A stretch of DNA of 9,842 nt. Origin: CAZRZN01 sp964604565 (GTDB lineage: Bacteria > Pseudomonadota > Alphaproteobacteria > Rhodobacterales > Rhodobacteraceae). The position numbers and the translations under genes are program-made. The DNA lies in NCBI GenBank assembly GCA_964604565.1, contig CAZRZN010000153.1, positions 1-9,842 of the forward strand, read 5' to 3'. Below, in pieces: positions 1 to 6,225 of the stretch (its first letter is position 1; each line of letters starts with the position of its first letter). The notes below the pieces were generated by a model. The model searched no databases and was not told the origin of the DNA. It worked only from the letters and a program-made list of their open reading frames with translations.

Positions 1-83
1 GCCGGGCCGTGGCAGCGCGGCGTGCCGGCGGCACCAATCGTTTTCAATCGGCTGCAAGCCACGGCCATCAACACCATCCTTCT

Positions 84-103
84 TTGCGCCCGGTTCAACC
101 TGT
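84..103. repeat. 20-base near-repeat, copy 1
   Basis: TTGCGCCCGGTTCAACCTGT here matches bases 7391-7410 with a single mismatch (T against G at the eleventh base). The other copy spans the stop codon of the second LysR gene. The flanks on the 5' side are also weakly alike (both contain CCA, CG, CCA and CAACA in similar order). It may be a small dispersed repeat or a remnant of a related gene end. Chance cannot be excluded from two copies. Confidence 0.4.
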
Positions 104-553
104 CGCGCGGCGCTGTTCTTATTGCAGGACTGCGCGCGCTCTCCGTGCATAGGTGACGCCGAGCGGCGGGTCGATCAAGCCTGTTGGACAGGTCGCCGCA
201 TGGCCCGGCGTCTGTTTTCTGAAGACCGCGCAATTTCTCATCATGCGCCTGTCCTTGGCCCTTCGGATCGGGACGATCCGGACCCTTGGCCAGATCTTGC
301 GGGCCGGACCTTGCGGGGTGCAGCACCCTTTCAGAGGAAGGCTTTTTCCCGCACAAGTCGGCCAGAGGGGGGCCATTCACACCTTTGAGCTGCAATGCCG
401 GCAACGCGGCGCGCAGCCGCGCATCGGGCTGATCATGTGTCCTGCCATGGTCATGGGTTCCTTTTCGACCCAGACGAACATGTTTTCGCGGGGTATCTTC
501 CGCGCCGGTCCCTTCTGAGACCCCTGCGCGGCCCGGATCCGCCGTGCGTCTTT

Positions 554-585
554 CCGGCCTTGGCAGAGGTGCCCTGCCAGACCGG
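554..585 (-). terminator. Weak hairpin downstream of the kipA-like gene
   Basis: The arms TGGCAG (561-566) and CTGCCA (574-579) pair perfectly around a 7-base loop. CCGG blocks at 554-557 and 582-585 could extend the stem with bulges. It lies 24 bases past the stop of the last gene of the minus-strand operon, a sensible place for a terminator. No U-tract follows on the minus strand, so a classical factor-independent terminator is not shown. It could instead only stabilise the 3' end, or be chance. Confidence 0.25.
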
Positions 586-608
586 CGCCATCTTGCCGGG
601 TCGGCAGC

Positions 609-1637
609 TTAGGCCTCGCTGAACTCCCGGTCGGTGCCGGCCGTCACGCCACTGACCAATTGATAGCTTAGCAGATCGCGTATTTCTTCCGCGCGGCGGA
701 GCAGTGGTTCGATCCGCCTGTGCAGATCGCCCCGATCACGTCTTTCGCTGGTTTCCGCGGCAATGCCCTCTTCAAGGGTGACAAAGCGGAACCCGAGCGA
801 GGCTCCCGCCGGGGTCTGCGCGACGCGCGGCAGATCGGCCGGAAGGACGGATCCGATCCGGGGATAGCCGCCGGTTGTCTGGCATTCGCACAACAGGACA
901 AAGGGGGTTCCGTCACCCGTGATCTGAATGTCTCCGGGCACGATCACCTCTGAGAGCACTGAAAGCCCGGCTTCGCTATGGAACCCGTCCCCATTGTTGA
1001 CGAAACGCACACCCATCCGGTTGCCGCGGGTATCACGGCGAAACGCGGTCGTCTCAAAACGCGCGCGCTCTGCCTCTGGAAAGAGCGTGGTCTGCAAGCT
1101 TGGGGCCACCCGCACCGTGCCGCCGTCGAAACGCGGCACAGGCGTCAGGCGGTAGCCCGTTACACCCGGATGTGGATCGGCGCCAAGCGCAAGTCGATCC
1201 CCCGCGGCAAGCGGCTGGCTCAGACCGGCCGCAAGATGCACCGACATCGCCCCCAGATGTTTGGGCGCGCAGATTCCGCCGCCGACATGCAGGTAGCCGT
1301 AACATCCTGCCTCGACGGCGCCGATAGACAGACGGGCCCCGGCCTCAAGCGCATGGCTGGCATTCCATGCAAGGCGCGCCCCGTCCATGCTGGCCCGCAT
1401 CGGCGCGCCGGTCAGTGCGATGCGGCAGTCTTCGGTCACTTCGAACTCGCCACCGATCCCGGCCATTTCGATGGCGGCGCAGTCCATGGACTGACCCAGC
1501 AGTGCCGCCCCCTCGGCTAGCGCCAACTGATCGGCGGCACCGCCGCGTGACAGGCCAAAGCGCAGGTAGCCCGGACGCCCGCGATCCTGAATCGTCAGGC
1601 CGGGGCCGGCGCGGTGGACGATCAGCCCGGTGGTCAT
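609..1637 (-). CDS. KipA/PxpC-like protein (biotin-dependent carboxyltransferase family, AHS2 domain)
   Basis: The 342-residue protein is a full-length member of the KipA/PxpC family (allophanate hydrolase subunit 2 fold). In bacteria PxpC works with PxpA and PxpB in ATP-dependent cleavage of 5-oxoproline to glutamate. Recognisable motifs are GPGLTIQDRGRPGY near residues 11-24, NRMGVRF near 206-212, the VPGDIQ segment near 233-238 and TTGGYPRIGSVLPADLPRVAQ near 254-274. Two usually conserved stretches are altered: the family's G-x-x-x-G-A-M-D-x-x-A region reads GLSRGGAADQLA (28-39), and the usual LGSRST motif reads LGAMSVH (128-134). A charged C-terminal tail of about 50 residues follows the core. 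Its ATG overlaps the stop of the kipI-like gene by 4 bases (1634-1637), so the two proteins are probably made in equal amounts and form a complex. Family assignment is firm. 5-oxoprolinase activity is not, so I give no pxpC symbol. Confidence 0.88.
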   Translation of the reverse strand: MTTGLIVHRAGPGLTIQDRGRPGYLRFGLSRGGAADQLALAEGAALLGQSMDCAAIEMAGIGGEFEVTEDCRIALTGAPMRASMDGARLAWNASHALEAGARLSIGAVEAGCYGYLHVGGGICAPKHLGAMSVHLAAGLSQPLAAGDRLALGADPHPGVTGYRLTPVPRFDGGTVRVAPSLQTTLFPEAERARFETTAFRRDTRGNRMGVRFVNNGDGFHSEAGLSVLSEVIVPGDIQITGDGTPFVLLCECQTTGGYPRIGSVLPADLPRVAQTPAGASLGFRFVTLEEGIAAETSERRDRGDLHRRIEPLLRRAEEIRDLLSYQLVSGVTAGTDREFSEA

Positions 1638-2377
1638 TGCAGCGCCTCCCAGACGGCGCCTCCGTCTGCGTCCGCCTTCATGTTTTCGAGATCCTCCGGC
1701 GTGACAGGGGTGAACAGGACCTCATCGCCGGGACGCAACACAAAAGGCTGCTCGGCTTCGGGACGGAACAGCGGAAAGGCGGTCTGTCCGACGTGCCGCC
1801 ATCCTGTGGGCGTCGGCACAGAGAAAAGAACCATCTGGCGGATCGCGAGGCCAAGCGCACCGGCGGGAACCTTGTCCGTCAGACGTGTCTGGCGCGGTAT
1901 GTTCCAAACCTCCGGCAGTTCGCCCAGATAGGGTTGTCCCGGCGCGAACCCGATGGTCTGCACCCGGACTCGCGTCTCGGCGATCGACCGGATTGCTGCG
2001 TCAGGGTCCAGCCCCGCAACCCCCGCCGCATCCTCCTGCTGCGGGGCAAGGTCCGTGCCGAAAACCGTCGGAATACGCCACAGGCGCCGGCCCGTGGGCA
2101 AGTCGGCCGCATACCAGTCCCGCGCCGTCAACATGTGTTCTAGGCTGGCGCGCAGCCGCGCGTGGTCCATGTGCACCGGATCAAAGCGCAGATAGGTGGA
2201 TACCAGAGAGGTGGAGCTTTCCTCGATCCCCTCTGGTCCGTCCCGCTCCAGCGCATCGAGAAAGGCCAGCGCCGCGCGGTTCGCCGGCTCGTTCAACCGT
2301 GCGCCGAAGCTGACCAGCAGGCCGTCGATCCCGACGTTTCGGATCTGGGGCCAGTTTACCGCGACTTGATCGGTCAT
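1634..2377 (-). CDS. KipI/PxpB-like protein (AHS1 domain), divergent
   Basis: The 247-residue protein belongs to the KipI/PxpB family (allophanate hydrolase subunit 1 fold), the partner of KipA/PxpC. The C-terminal half carries the family signature in degenerate form: GFAPGQPYLGELP (143-155), a single PR (161-162) where the family usually has two, VPAGALGLAIRQ (170-181), GWRHVGQTAF (192-201) and LRPGDEVLFTPV (214-225). Family members normally have PGFPYL, a PR-x(3)-PR pair and an IGRTP-like motif, and the N-terminal GGE-x-GPDL block is also not evident. This is therefore a diverged branch that may have a different substrate or a regulatory role, as B. subtilis KipI inhibits the kinase KinA. 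The ATG overlaps the dctM stop (2374-2377) and the gene's own stop overlaps the next start, so it is coupled on both sides. The fold call is strong and the reaction uncertain. Confidence 0.85.
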   Translation of the reverse strand: MTDQVAVNWPQIRNVGIDGLLVSFGARLNEPANRAALAFLDALERDGPEGIEESSTSLVSTYLRFDPVHMDHARLRASLEHMLTARDWYAADLPTGRRLWRIPTVFGTDLAPQQEDAAGVAGLDPDAAIRSIAETRVRVQTIGFAPGQPYLGELPEVWNIPRQTRLTDKVPAGALGLAIRQMVLFSVPTPTGWRHVGQTAFPLFRPEAEQPFVLRPGDEVLFTPVTPEDLENMKADADGGAVWEALQ

Positions 2378-3657
2378 TGCAGGATGTCAGGCAGGAACAG
2401 CGCGATCTGCGGGAAGGCGAGCAGCGCCGCCGCCATTGCCAGCATGGCGATGATGTAGGGAATGGTGCCCAGCATCACGTCGCTCATCGGACCGCTTTTC
2501 CGTGCGCCTTGCACCACGTAAAGGTTCAGGCCGACAGGCGGCGTGATCAGCGCCATCTCGATCAGCACGATCATCAGGATGCCGAACCAGATCGGATCGA
2601 ACCCCATCTCGACCACCAACGGGACGACGATCGGGATCGTCACCACCATCAGCGACAGTGTTTCGATGAAGAATCCGAGCACGATGTAGATGCACACGAT
2701 CACCAGCATGGTCTGCATCGGCTCCAGCCCCAGCCCCTCGAGAAAGGCCTGCAATTCACGGCCGATACCTGCCGAGGCCAGCGTGAAGTTCAGGAATGAC
2801 GCACCGATCACCACCAGCATGATCATCGAAGTGATCTTGACCGTGCCCAGCACGCTTTGGCGGAACATCTCCAGATCGACCTTGCCGAACAGCAGCGCAA
2901 TGACAAGCGCCCCGGCAACGCCGACCGCCGCGGCCTCTGTAGGTGTGGCCCAACCCTTGTAGATCGTGCCGATGATGATGGTGAACAGCAGGATAATCGG
3001 GACCAGCTGAACCAGTGCGCGCAGCATCTCTGGAAAGGGAAAGACCCTCCGCGCGCCGCCCAGACCGGGGCGGATCATGCACAGGATCATCGTGATCACG
3101 ACAAAACCCAGCGCCAGCGCGATGCCCGGCACAAGCCCTGCAAGAAACAGCCGCGGGATGGAGGTCTGTGTCAGAAAACCGTAGACGATCAGGTTGATGG
3201 ACGGTGGGATCATGATGCCCAGCGTGCCGCCCGCCGCGATGGCACCGGAAAACAGCTTGGGGTCATAACCCAGCTTTTCCGCCTGCGGCATTGCCACGGT
3301 GGCAACGGTCGCGGCGGTCGCCACAGACGATCCGGATGTAGCGGAAAACATCGTGGCGGTCGCGATGTTGGCATGCACCAGCCCGCCGGGCAGCCAGCTG
3401 ACCCAGCGATCCAGCGCGGCATAGGTCCGGGTTGCGATGCCGCTGCGCACCAGAATCTCTCCCAGCAGGACAAAGAAAGGGATCGCGATCAGCGTCGCGT
3501 TGTTCGAGGTCGACCAGACCAGATTGCCGAGGCCGCGGATCAGTGGGAACGGGCTGAAAAAGGCGTCAACGCCGAATCCCAGCAGGAAAAGGACGATGCC
3601 GACAGGGATCGACAGCAACAACAGGCCGAGAAGGCCAAAGGACAGATACGCGATCAT
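2374..3657 (-). CDS. dctM: TRAP transporter large permease subunit (DctM family)
   Basis: This 427-residue, very hydrophobic inner-membrane protein is the transport channel subunit of a TRAP system, which uses an ion gradient (usually sodium) to take up organic acids delivered by a periplasmic binding protein. Family hallmarks are IAIPFFVLLGEILVRSGIA (58-75), the FSATSGSSVA segment (104-113), GTLGIMIPPS (144-153) and the repeat-2 motif GWATPTEAAAVG (235-246). The length is normal for DctM (about 425-430), and 11 or more hydrophobic segments are apparent. Its start overlaps the dctQ stop by 4 bases (3654-3657) and its stop overlaps the kipI-like start by 4 bases, so transporter and processing genes are physically coupled. 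That arrangement suggests the KipIA-like pair acts on what this transporter brings in. The substrate cannot be read from the permease. Confidence 0.95.
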   Translation of the reverse strand: MIAYLSFGLLGLLLLSIPVGIVLFLLGFGVDAFFSPFPLIRGLGNLVWSTSNNATLIAIPFFVLLGEILVRSGIATRTYAALDRWVSWLPGGLVHANIATATMFSATSGSSVATAATVATVAMPQAEKLGYDPKLFSGAIAAGGTLGIMIPPSINLIVYGFLTQTSIPRLFLAGLVPGIALALGFVVITMILCMIRPGLGGARRVFPFPEMLRALVQLVPIILLFTIIIGTIYKGWATPTEAAAVGVAGALVIALLFGKVDLEMFRQSVLGTVKITSMIMLVVIGASFLNFTLASAGIGRELQAFLEGLGLEPMQTMLVIVCIYIVLGFFIETLSLMVVTIPIVVPLVVEMGFDPIWFGILMIVLIEMALITPPVGLNLYVVQGARKSGPMSDVMLGTIPYIIAMLAMAAALLAFPQIALFLPDILQ

Positions 3658-4202
3658 TTCAGTTGATCCACTTCCCCGAAGGTGCCGATGGCCGCGTCAG
3701 AGGCCTTGAAATCGCCGCGCAGGACTAGGGACAGACCCGCAGCCAGCGTCACGCACGACGCGATGGCAAACCAGACCCAGCCCGCGAACCACGGGATCTG
3801 GACCAGTGACAAGGGAGTCTCCAACGGCGTGTTGGCGCGGGATCCATTCGAGAGGGAGCGGGCCAGCACCGGCCAGGCCTGCCAGGCGATGAGGGTGACG
3901 GTGCCGGACAGCACCGCCATAGAAAACAGGTCGAAAATGGCGCGGCCGCGGGCAGCGGCCCGGGTGCGCAGCAGGTCGATGCGGACATGGCCAAGCTCGC
4001 TCAGCGTGTAGGCCATGCCCCATGATGTGGCGATGGCCATGACATAGCCGCTGATCTCGTCGGTGCCGCCGAGAGAGGCCCCCACCTGCCGCAGGACGAT
4101 GTCGGCCAGCACCGCCGCCGCGCAGGCGAACAGCAGCACGCCGATCAGTATGGCGATGATGCCATTCGTCTTGCGCAGCGCGGTCAGGATGGTGTCGGCC
4201 AT
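3654..4202 (-). CDS. dctQ: TRAP transporter small permease subunit (DctQ family)
   Basis: The 182-residue membrane protein has four hydrophobic segments (about 13-37, 51-68, 88-112 and 134-161), the normal DctQ topology. The loop after the second segment contains GHVRIDLL (71-78), matching the H-x-R-x-D/N-x-L signature of the family. DctQ pairs with DctM in the inner membrane and helps dock the binding protein. The ATG at 4200-4202 is preceded by a strong AGGGAGG site five bases away. It starts 37 bases after the dctP stop; I see no hairpin in that gap that would lower its expression relative to dctP. Confidence 0.93.
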   Translation of the reverse strand: MADTILTALRKTNGIIAILIGVLLFACAAAVLADIVLRQVGASLGGTDEISGYVMAIATSWGMAYTLSELGHVRIDLLRTRAAARGRAIFDLFSMAVLSGTVTLIAWQAWPVLARSLSNGSRANTPLETPLSLVQIPWFAGWVWFAIASCVTLAAGLSLVLRGDFKASDAAIGTFGEVDQLK

Positions 4203-4207
4203 GGGGG

Positions 4208-4214
4208 CCTCCCT
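4208..4214 (-). promoter_or_regulatory. Ribosome binding site of the first dctQ
   Basis: On the minus strand AGGGAGG lies five bases upstream of the ATG at 4202. It supports that start and independent initiation after the short dctP-dctQ gap. Confidence 0.75.
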
Positions 4215-4239
4215 CTTGGTCAGGATTGCGTAAGGCGGT

Positions 4240-5277
4240 TCAGTTGACCGGCACGGTCACGCCGACGGTGGCGCCAACGGACTCGTTCCAGCGCTGCGCC
4301 CAGTCTGCGCCCGCACGCTCTGCCCATTCCGGCAGCACTTCGGTCACCAGCACCTCGCGGGCCTTTGCCATGTCTTCCTCGGTGATCTCCACCAGTGTCA
4401 TGTCGCGCGCCTCGCCCGAGGGGCAGTCGCCGTTTCCGGTCAGGCAGGCGATGTCGTTGACCAGCGCGTTTTGCGCTGTGGCCCATGCCGGCTCTTCGAA
4501 TTTGGCCGCGATCTCCGTTTCGATCAGGGTCTGCGTTTCGGCGTCAAGGCTGTTCCACTTGTCGAGGTTGATCGCGGTCACAACGCTGTCCCAGCCGCCC
4601 AGCGGGATCGGCAGAAGATGCGTGGACACTTCCCACCAACCGGCGGAATAGCCGGATCCGGCACCGGTCACGGCGCAATCGACGACGCCTTTTTGCAGGG
4701 CGCCCGGCACCTCGGAGAAACTGACGTTGATGCCTTCGGCGCCAAGGGCTTCGAGGAATTTCGCGGTCATCCGGCCGGAGGCGCGCACCTTCAGACCCTC
4801 AAGATCCTCCAGACCGGCGACTTCTGCGTTGCAGAACACGACCTGCGGCGGATAGGGCGCGATTGCCAGCACGTGGCTGTTGAAGCGCGCGTTGTAGATA
4901 TCCTCGACCATCGGGCGCGCCGCGTCGACCATTGCGCGCGCCTCCGAGGCCGTGGTCGCCAGCAACGGCACATCAAGCCCTTCAAGCTCCGGCGCGTCGG
5001 CGACGGCATAATCGGCCACCGTCATGCCCACGTCATAGACGCCGTCGCCCAGCAGGCGGTAGACGTCGGCCACGCCAAGGCTCATCTGGTCGTGCGTCGT
5101 CAGGGCGACGTTGATGCTGCCGCCGGAGGCTTCCGGCAGGGCTTCGGTCCAGAAGGGGGCTTCATATTGCTTGTGCAATGGCAGGCTGGACCAGCTGCCT
5201 ACGACGGACAGATCTTCGGCCATGGCAGGCACGGCGAGTGCGGTTGTTGCGGCGAGAATCGTGATGGAACGTTTCAT
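4240..5277 (-). CDS. dctP: TRAP transporter periplasmic substrate-binding protein (DctP family)
   Basis: This protein captures the substrate in the periplasm and hands it to DctQM. I chose the ATG at 5275-5277, giving 345 residues, because it produces a clear Sec signal peptide (Lys-Arg, a hydrophobic core, then AMA cut before Glu21) and has an AGGGAG ribosome site six bases upstream. A longer in-frame version starting at 5391 would add a basic non-signal extension and run into the upstream gene. Family features are the DVGMTVADY region near 82-90, the LEGLKVRASG motif (159-168) with Arg165 in the position of the carboxylate-binding arginine, and the VPGALQKGVVDCAVTG segment near 190-205. Cys278 and Cys285 (ACLTGNGDC) could form a disulfide. 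The conserved arginine implies a carboxylate ligand. The upstream neighbour ends 26 bases before the start, so both are likely on one transcript. Confidence 0.93.
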   Translation of the reverse strand: MKRSITILAATTALAVPAMAEDLSVVGSWSSLPLHKQYEAPFWTEALPEASGGSINVALTTHDQMSLGVADVYRLLGDGVYDVGMTVADYAVADAPELEGLDVPLLATTASEARAMVDAARPMVEDIYNARFNSHVLAIAPYPPQVVFCNAEVAGLEDLEGLKVRASGRMTAKFLEALGAEGINVSFSEVPGALQKGVVDCAVTGAGSGYSAGWWEVSTHLLPIPLGGWDSVVTAINLDKWNSLDAETQTLIETEIAAKFEEPAWATAQNALVNDIACLTGNGDCPSGEARDMTLVEITEEDMAKAREVLVTEVLPEWAERAGADWAQRWNESVGATVGVTVPVN

Positions 5278-5283
5278 TTTCGT

Positions 5284-5289
5284 CTCCCT
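5284..5289 (-). promoter_or_regulatory. Ribosome binding site deciding the dctP start
   Basis: AGGGAG on the minus strand, six bases before the ATG at 5277. Together with the signal peptide it decides between this start and the longer frame from 5391. Confidence 0.75.
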
Positions 5290-5303
5290 GTGAAGAGTTG
5301 TGT

Positions 5304-6125
5304 TCAGTCTTGGTTTGGATTGCGCACCGGCACTTCGGCGTCTTCGGCAATGTCGGTGATCAGCATGTGACCGGGCTTGTGGGTGATGCACAGCGGCACG
5401 CCAGCCCGTTCTATCGCGACCTGCGGGGTCACCCCGCAGGCCCAGAATACCGGGATCTTGCCATTCTCGACCGGCGCAGCATCGCCCCAGTCAGGTCGAT
5501 TGATGTCCGCAATCCCGATGCCCTCCGGATCCCCCCAATAGACCGGTGCCCCATGCGCCAGGGGAAAGCGGCGGCAGATTTCCACCACTTCGTCCAGGCG
5601 GCGGGGGTCGATGGCGCGCATGCTGACCACCATGCGCCCCGAAAAGGGTCCTGCCGGGACCGTCTGGATGTTCGATCTGAACATCGGAACCGTCGTGTCA
5701 TTTTCGATATGCCACTGCGGGATCCCCACATCCTGCAGCGCCTGCTCGAAGGTAAAGGAACACCCCAACGCAAAGGCCACCAGATCGTCGGACCAGATAT
5801 CCGCGATATCGGTCACGCTGCGGTCCAGAATACCCTGCCGATAGAGGTTGTAAGCGGGCACATCGGTGCGGATGTCGATATCCGCGCCAAGCGTGAACAT
5901 CCGCGGGTCGCCCGTGTCGCTTACGCCCACCAGTGGACAGGGCTTGGGGTTACGTTGGCAAAAGCGCATGAAGTCGAGCGCGTGGCTTTCAGGTAGGATC
6001 GCAAGGTTGGTCTGAAGATACCCCGCGCCGAGTCCCGCCGTGTGGGAGCGGTAACGCCCCGCCCGGATTTCCGCACGTTGCATGGGCAGATCGCTCTGGC
6101 GAAGTCGCATGTAGTCCGTGGTCAC
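5304..6125 (-). CDS. D-glutamate cyclase / YcsI family protein (DUF1445, putative hydro-lyase)
   Basis: The 273-residue protein is a near-canonical DUF1445/YcsI family member. In order one sees GAGYLQTNLAILP (33-45), FCQRNPKPCPL (55-65), ADIDIRTDVPAYNLYR (81-96), FALGCSFTFEQAL (118-130), VPMFRSNI (146-153), PAGPFSGRMVVSMR (157-170), HGAPVYWGDP (191-200) and IPVFWACGVTPQ (224-235), ending in THKPGHMLITD (248-258). The family is often labelled putative hydro-lyase, and related proteins are linked to D-glutamate cyclase, which forms 5-oxo-D-proline from D-glutamate. I chose a GTG start at 6123-6125 because a perfect AGGAGG lies six bases upstream; the frame stays open to 6173 but has no comparable site there. 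It is the first gene of the operon. In B. subtilis ycsI lies in the same locus as kipI and kipA, as here, which supports a shared pathway. The substrate is inferred, not shown. Confidence 0.9.
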   Translation of the reverse strand: MTTDYMRLRQSDLPMQRAEIRAGRYRSHTAGLGAGYLQTNLAILPESHALDFMRFCQRNPKPCPLVGVSDTGDPRMFTLGADIDIRTDVPAYNLYRQGILDRSVTDIADIWSDDLVAFALGCSFTFEQALQDVGIPQWHIENDTTVPMFRSNIQTVPAGPFSGRMVVSMRAIDPRRLDEVVEICRRFPLAHGAPVYWGDPEGIGIADINRPDWGDAAPVENGKIPVFWACGVTPQVAIERAGVPLCITHKPGHMLITDIAEDAEVPVRNPNQD

Positions 6126-6131
6126 AGCCGG

Positions 6132-6137
6132 CCTCCT
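6132..6137 (-). promoter_or_regulatory. Perfect Shine-Dalgarno deciding a GTG start
   Basis: AGGAGG on the minus strand, six bases before the GTG at 6125. It is the strongest ribosome site in the window and fixes the start of the DUF1445 gene, which opens the operon. Confidence 0.8.
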
Positions 6138-6225
6138 GAGTTCCGGACCATGCTGCACGACCTGACATATCAAAACAAATTATATAATTCTGTCGATAAT
6201 GATCACATTATTTTATCTCTATGGT
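6138..6225 (-). promoter_or_regulatory. AT-rich promoter/operator region of the DUF1445-TRAP-kipIA operon
   Basis: A marked AT-rich island sits between the end of the LysR gene and the DUF1445 start, in otherwise GC-rich DNA. On the minus strand TATAAT at 6184-6179 is an exact -10 match. The -35 region at 16-18 bases spacing matches at only about three of six positions, which suggests an activator-dependent promoter. Two dyads lie here: the 12-bp perfect palindrome AATTATATAATT (6178-6189), overlapping the -10, and ATAATG-ATCA-CATTAT (6196-6211), whose centre is 20 bp upstream. The second runs into the last codons of the LysR gene. The layout is compatible with a regulator binding two sites on one DNA face. 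It is inferred by eye. Confidence 0.5.

Larger units (their letters stand above)
1..608. other. Stretch without a supportable gene
   Basis: No reading frame here has convincing protein character, a good ribosome binding site or a family motif that I recognise. The frame beginning at base 1 on the plus strand stays open to a TGA at 154-156. It could be the tail of a gene that starts outside the window, but its last 50 or so residues match nothing I know. The open frames between 120 and 620 on both strands are rich in Arg, Pro, Gly and His, as expected of GC-rich non-coding DNA. The stretch follows the end of the minus-strand operon, so a terminator or a degraded gene could be here. The only structures I saw are a weak hairpin near 554-585 and a near-repeat at 84-103. 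Confidence 0.5.

Noticed and set aside
153..518. Plus-strand 121-codon open frame
   Set aside because: There is no ribosome site, no recognised motif and an unconvincing composition. Other frames over the same bases are equally open.
2857..3666. Long plus-strand open frame (269 codons) opposite dctM
   Set aside because: It is antisense to a gene with clear DctM motifs. Its translation is full of Gln, Asp, Arg and His, typical of the complement of a membrane protein gene.
4471..5370. Plus-strand open frame (299 codons) opposite dctP
   Set aside because: It is antisense to dctP, has no family motif, and is made of His/Arg/Gly-rich filler caused by high GC at third positions.
5278..5391. N-terminal extension of DctP to 5391
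   Set aside because: It adds 38 basic residues before an obvious signal peptide, overlaps the DUF1445 gene and lacks the good ribosome site found before 5277.
6126..6173. Longer start for the DUF1445 protein at 6173
   Set aside because: The GTG at 6125 has a perfect AGGAGG at ideal spacing. The extra 16 residues have no family counterpart.
6178..6211. Canonical LysR T-N11-A box
   Set aside because: The dyads here have even-type symmetry (T-N12-A), so I list them only as candidate regulator sites.
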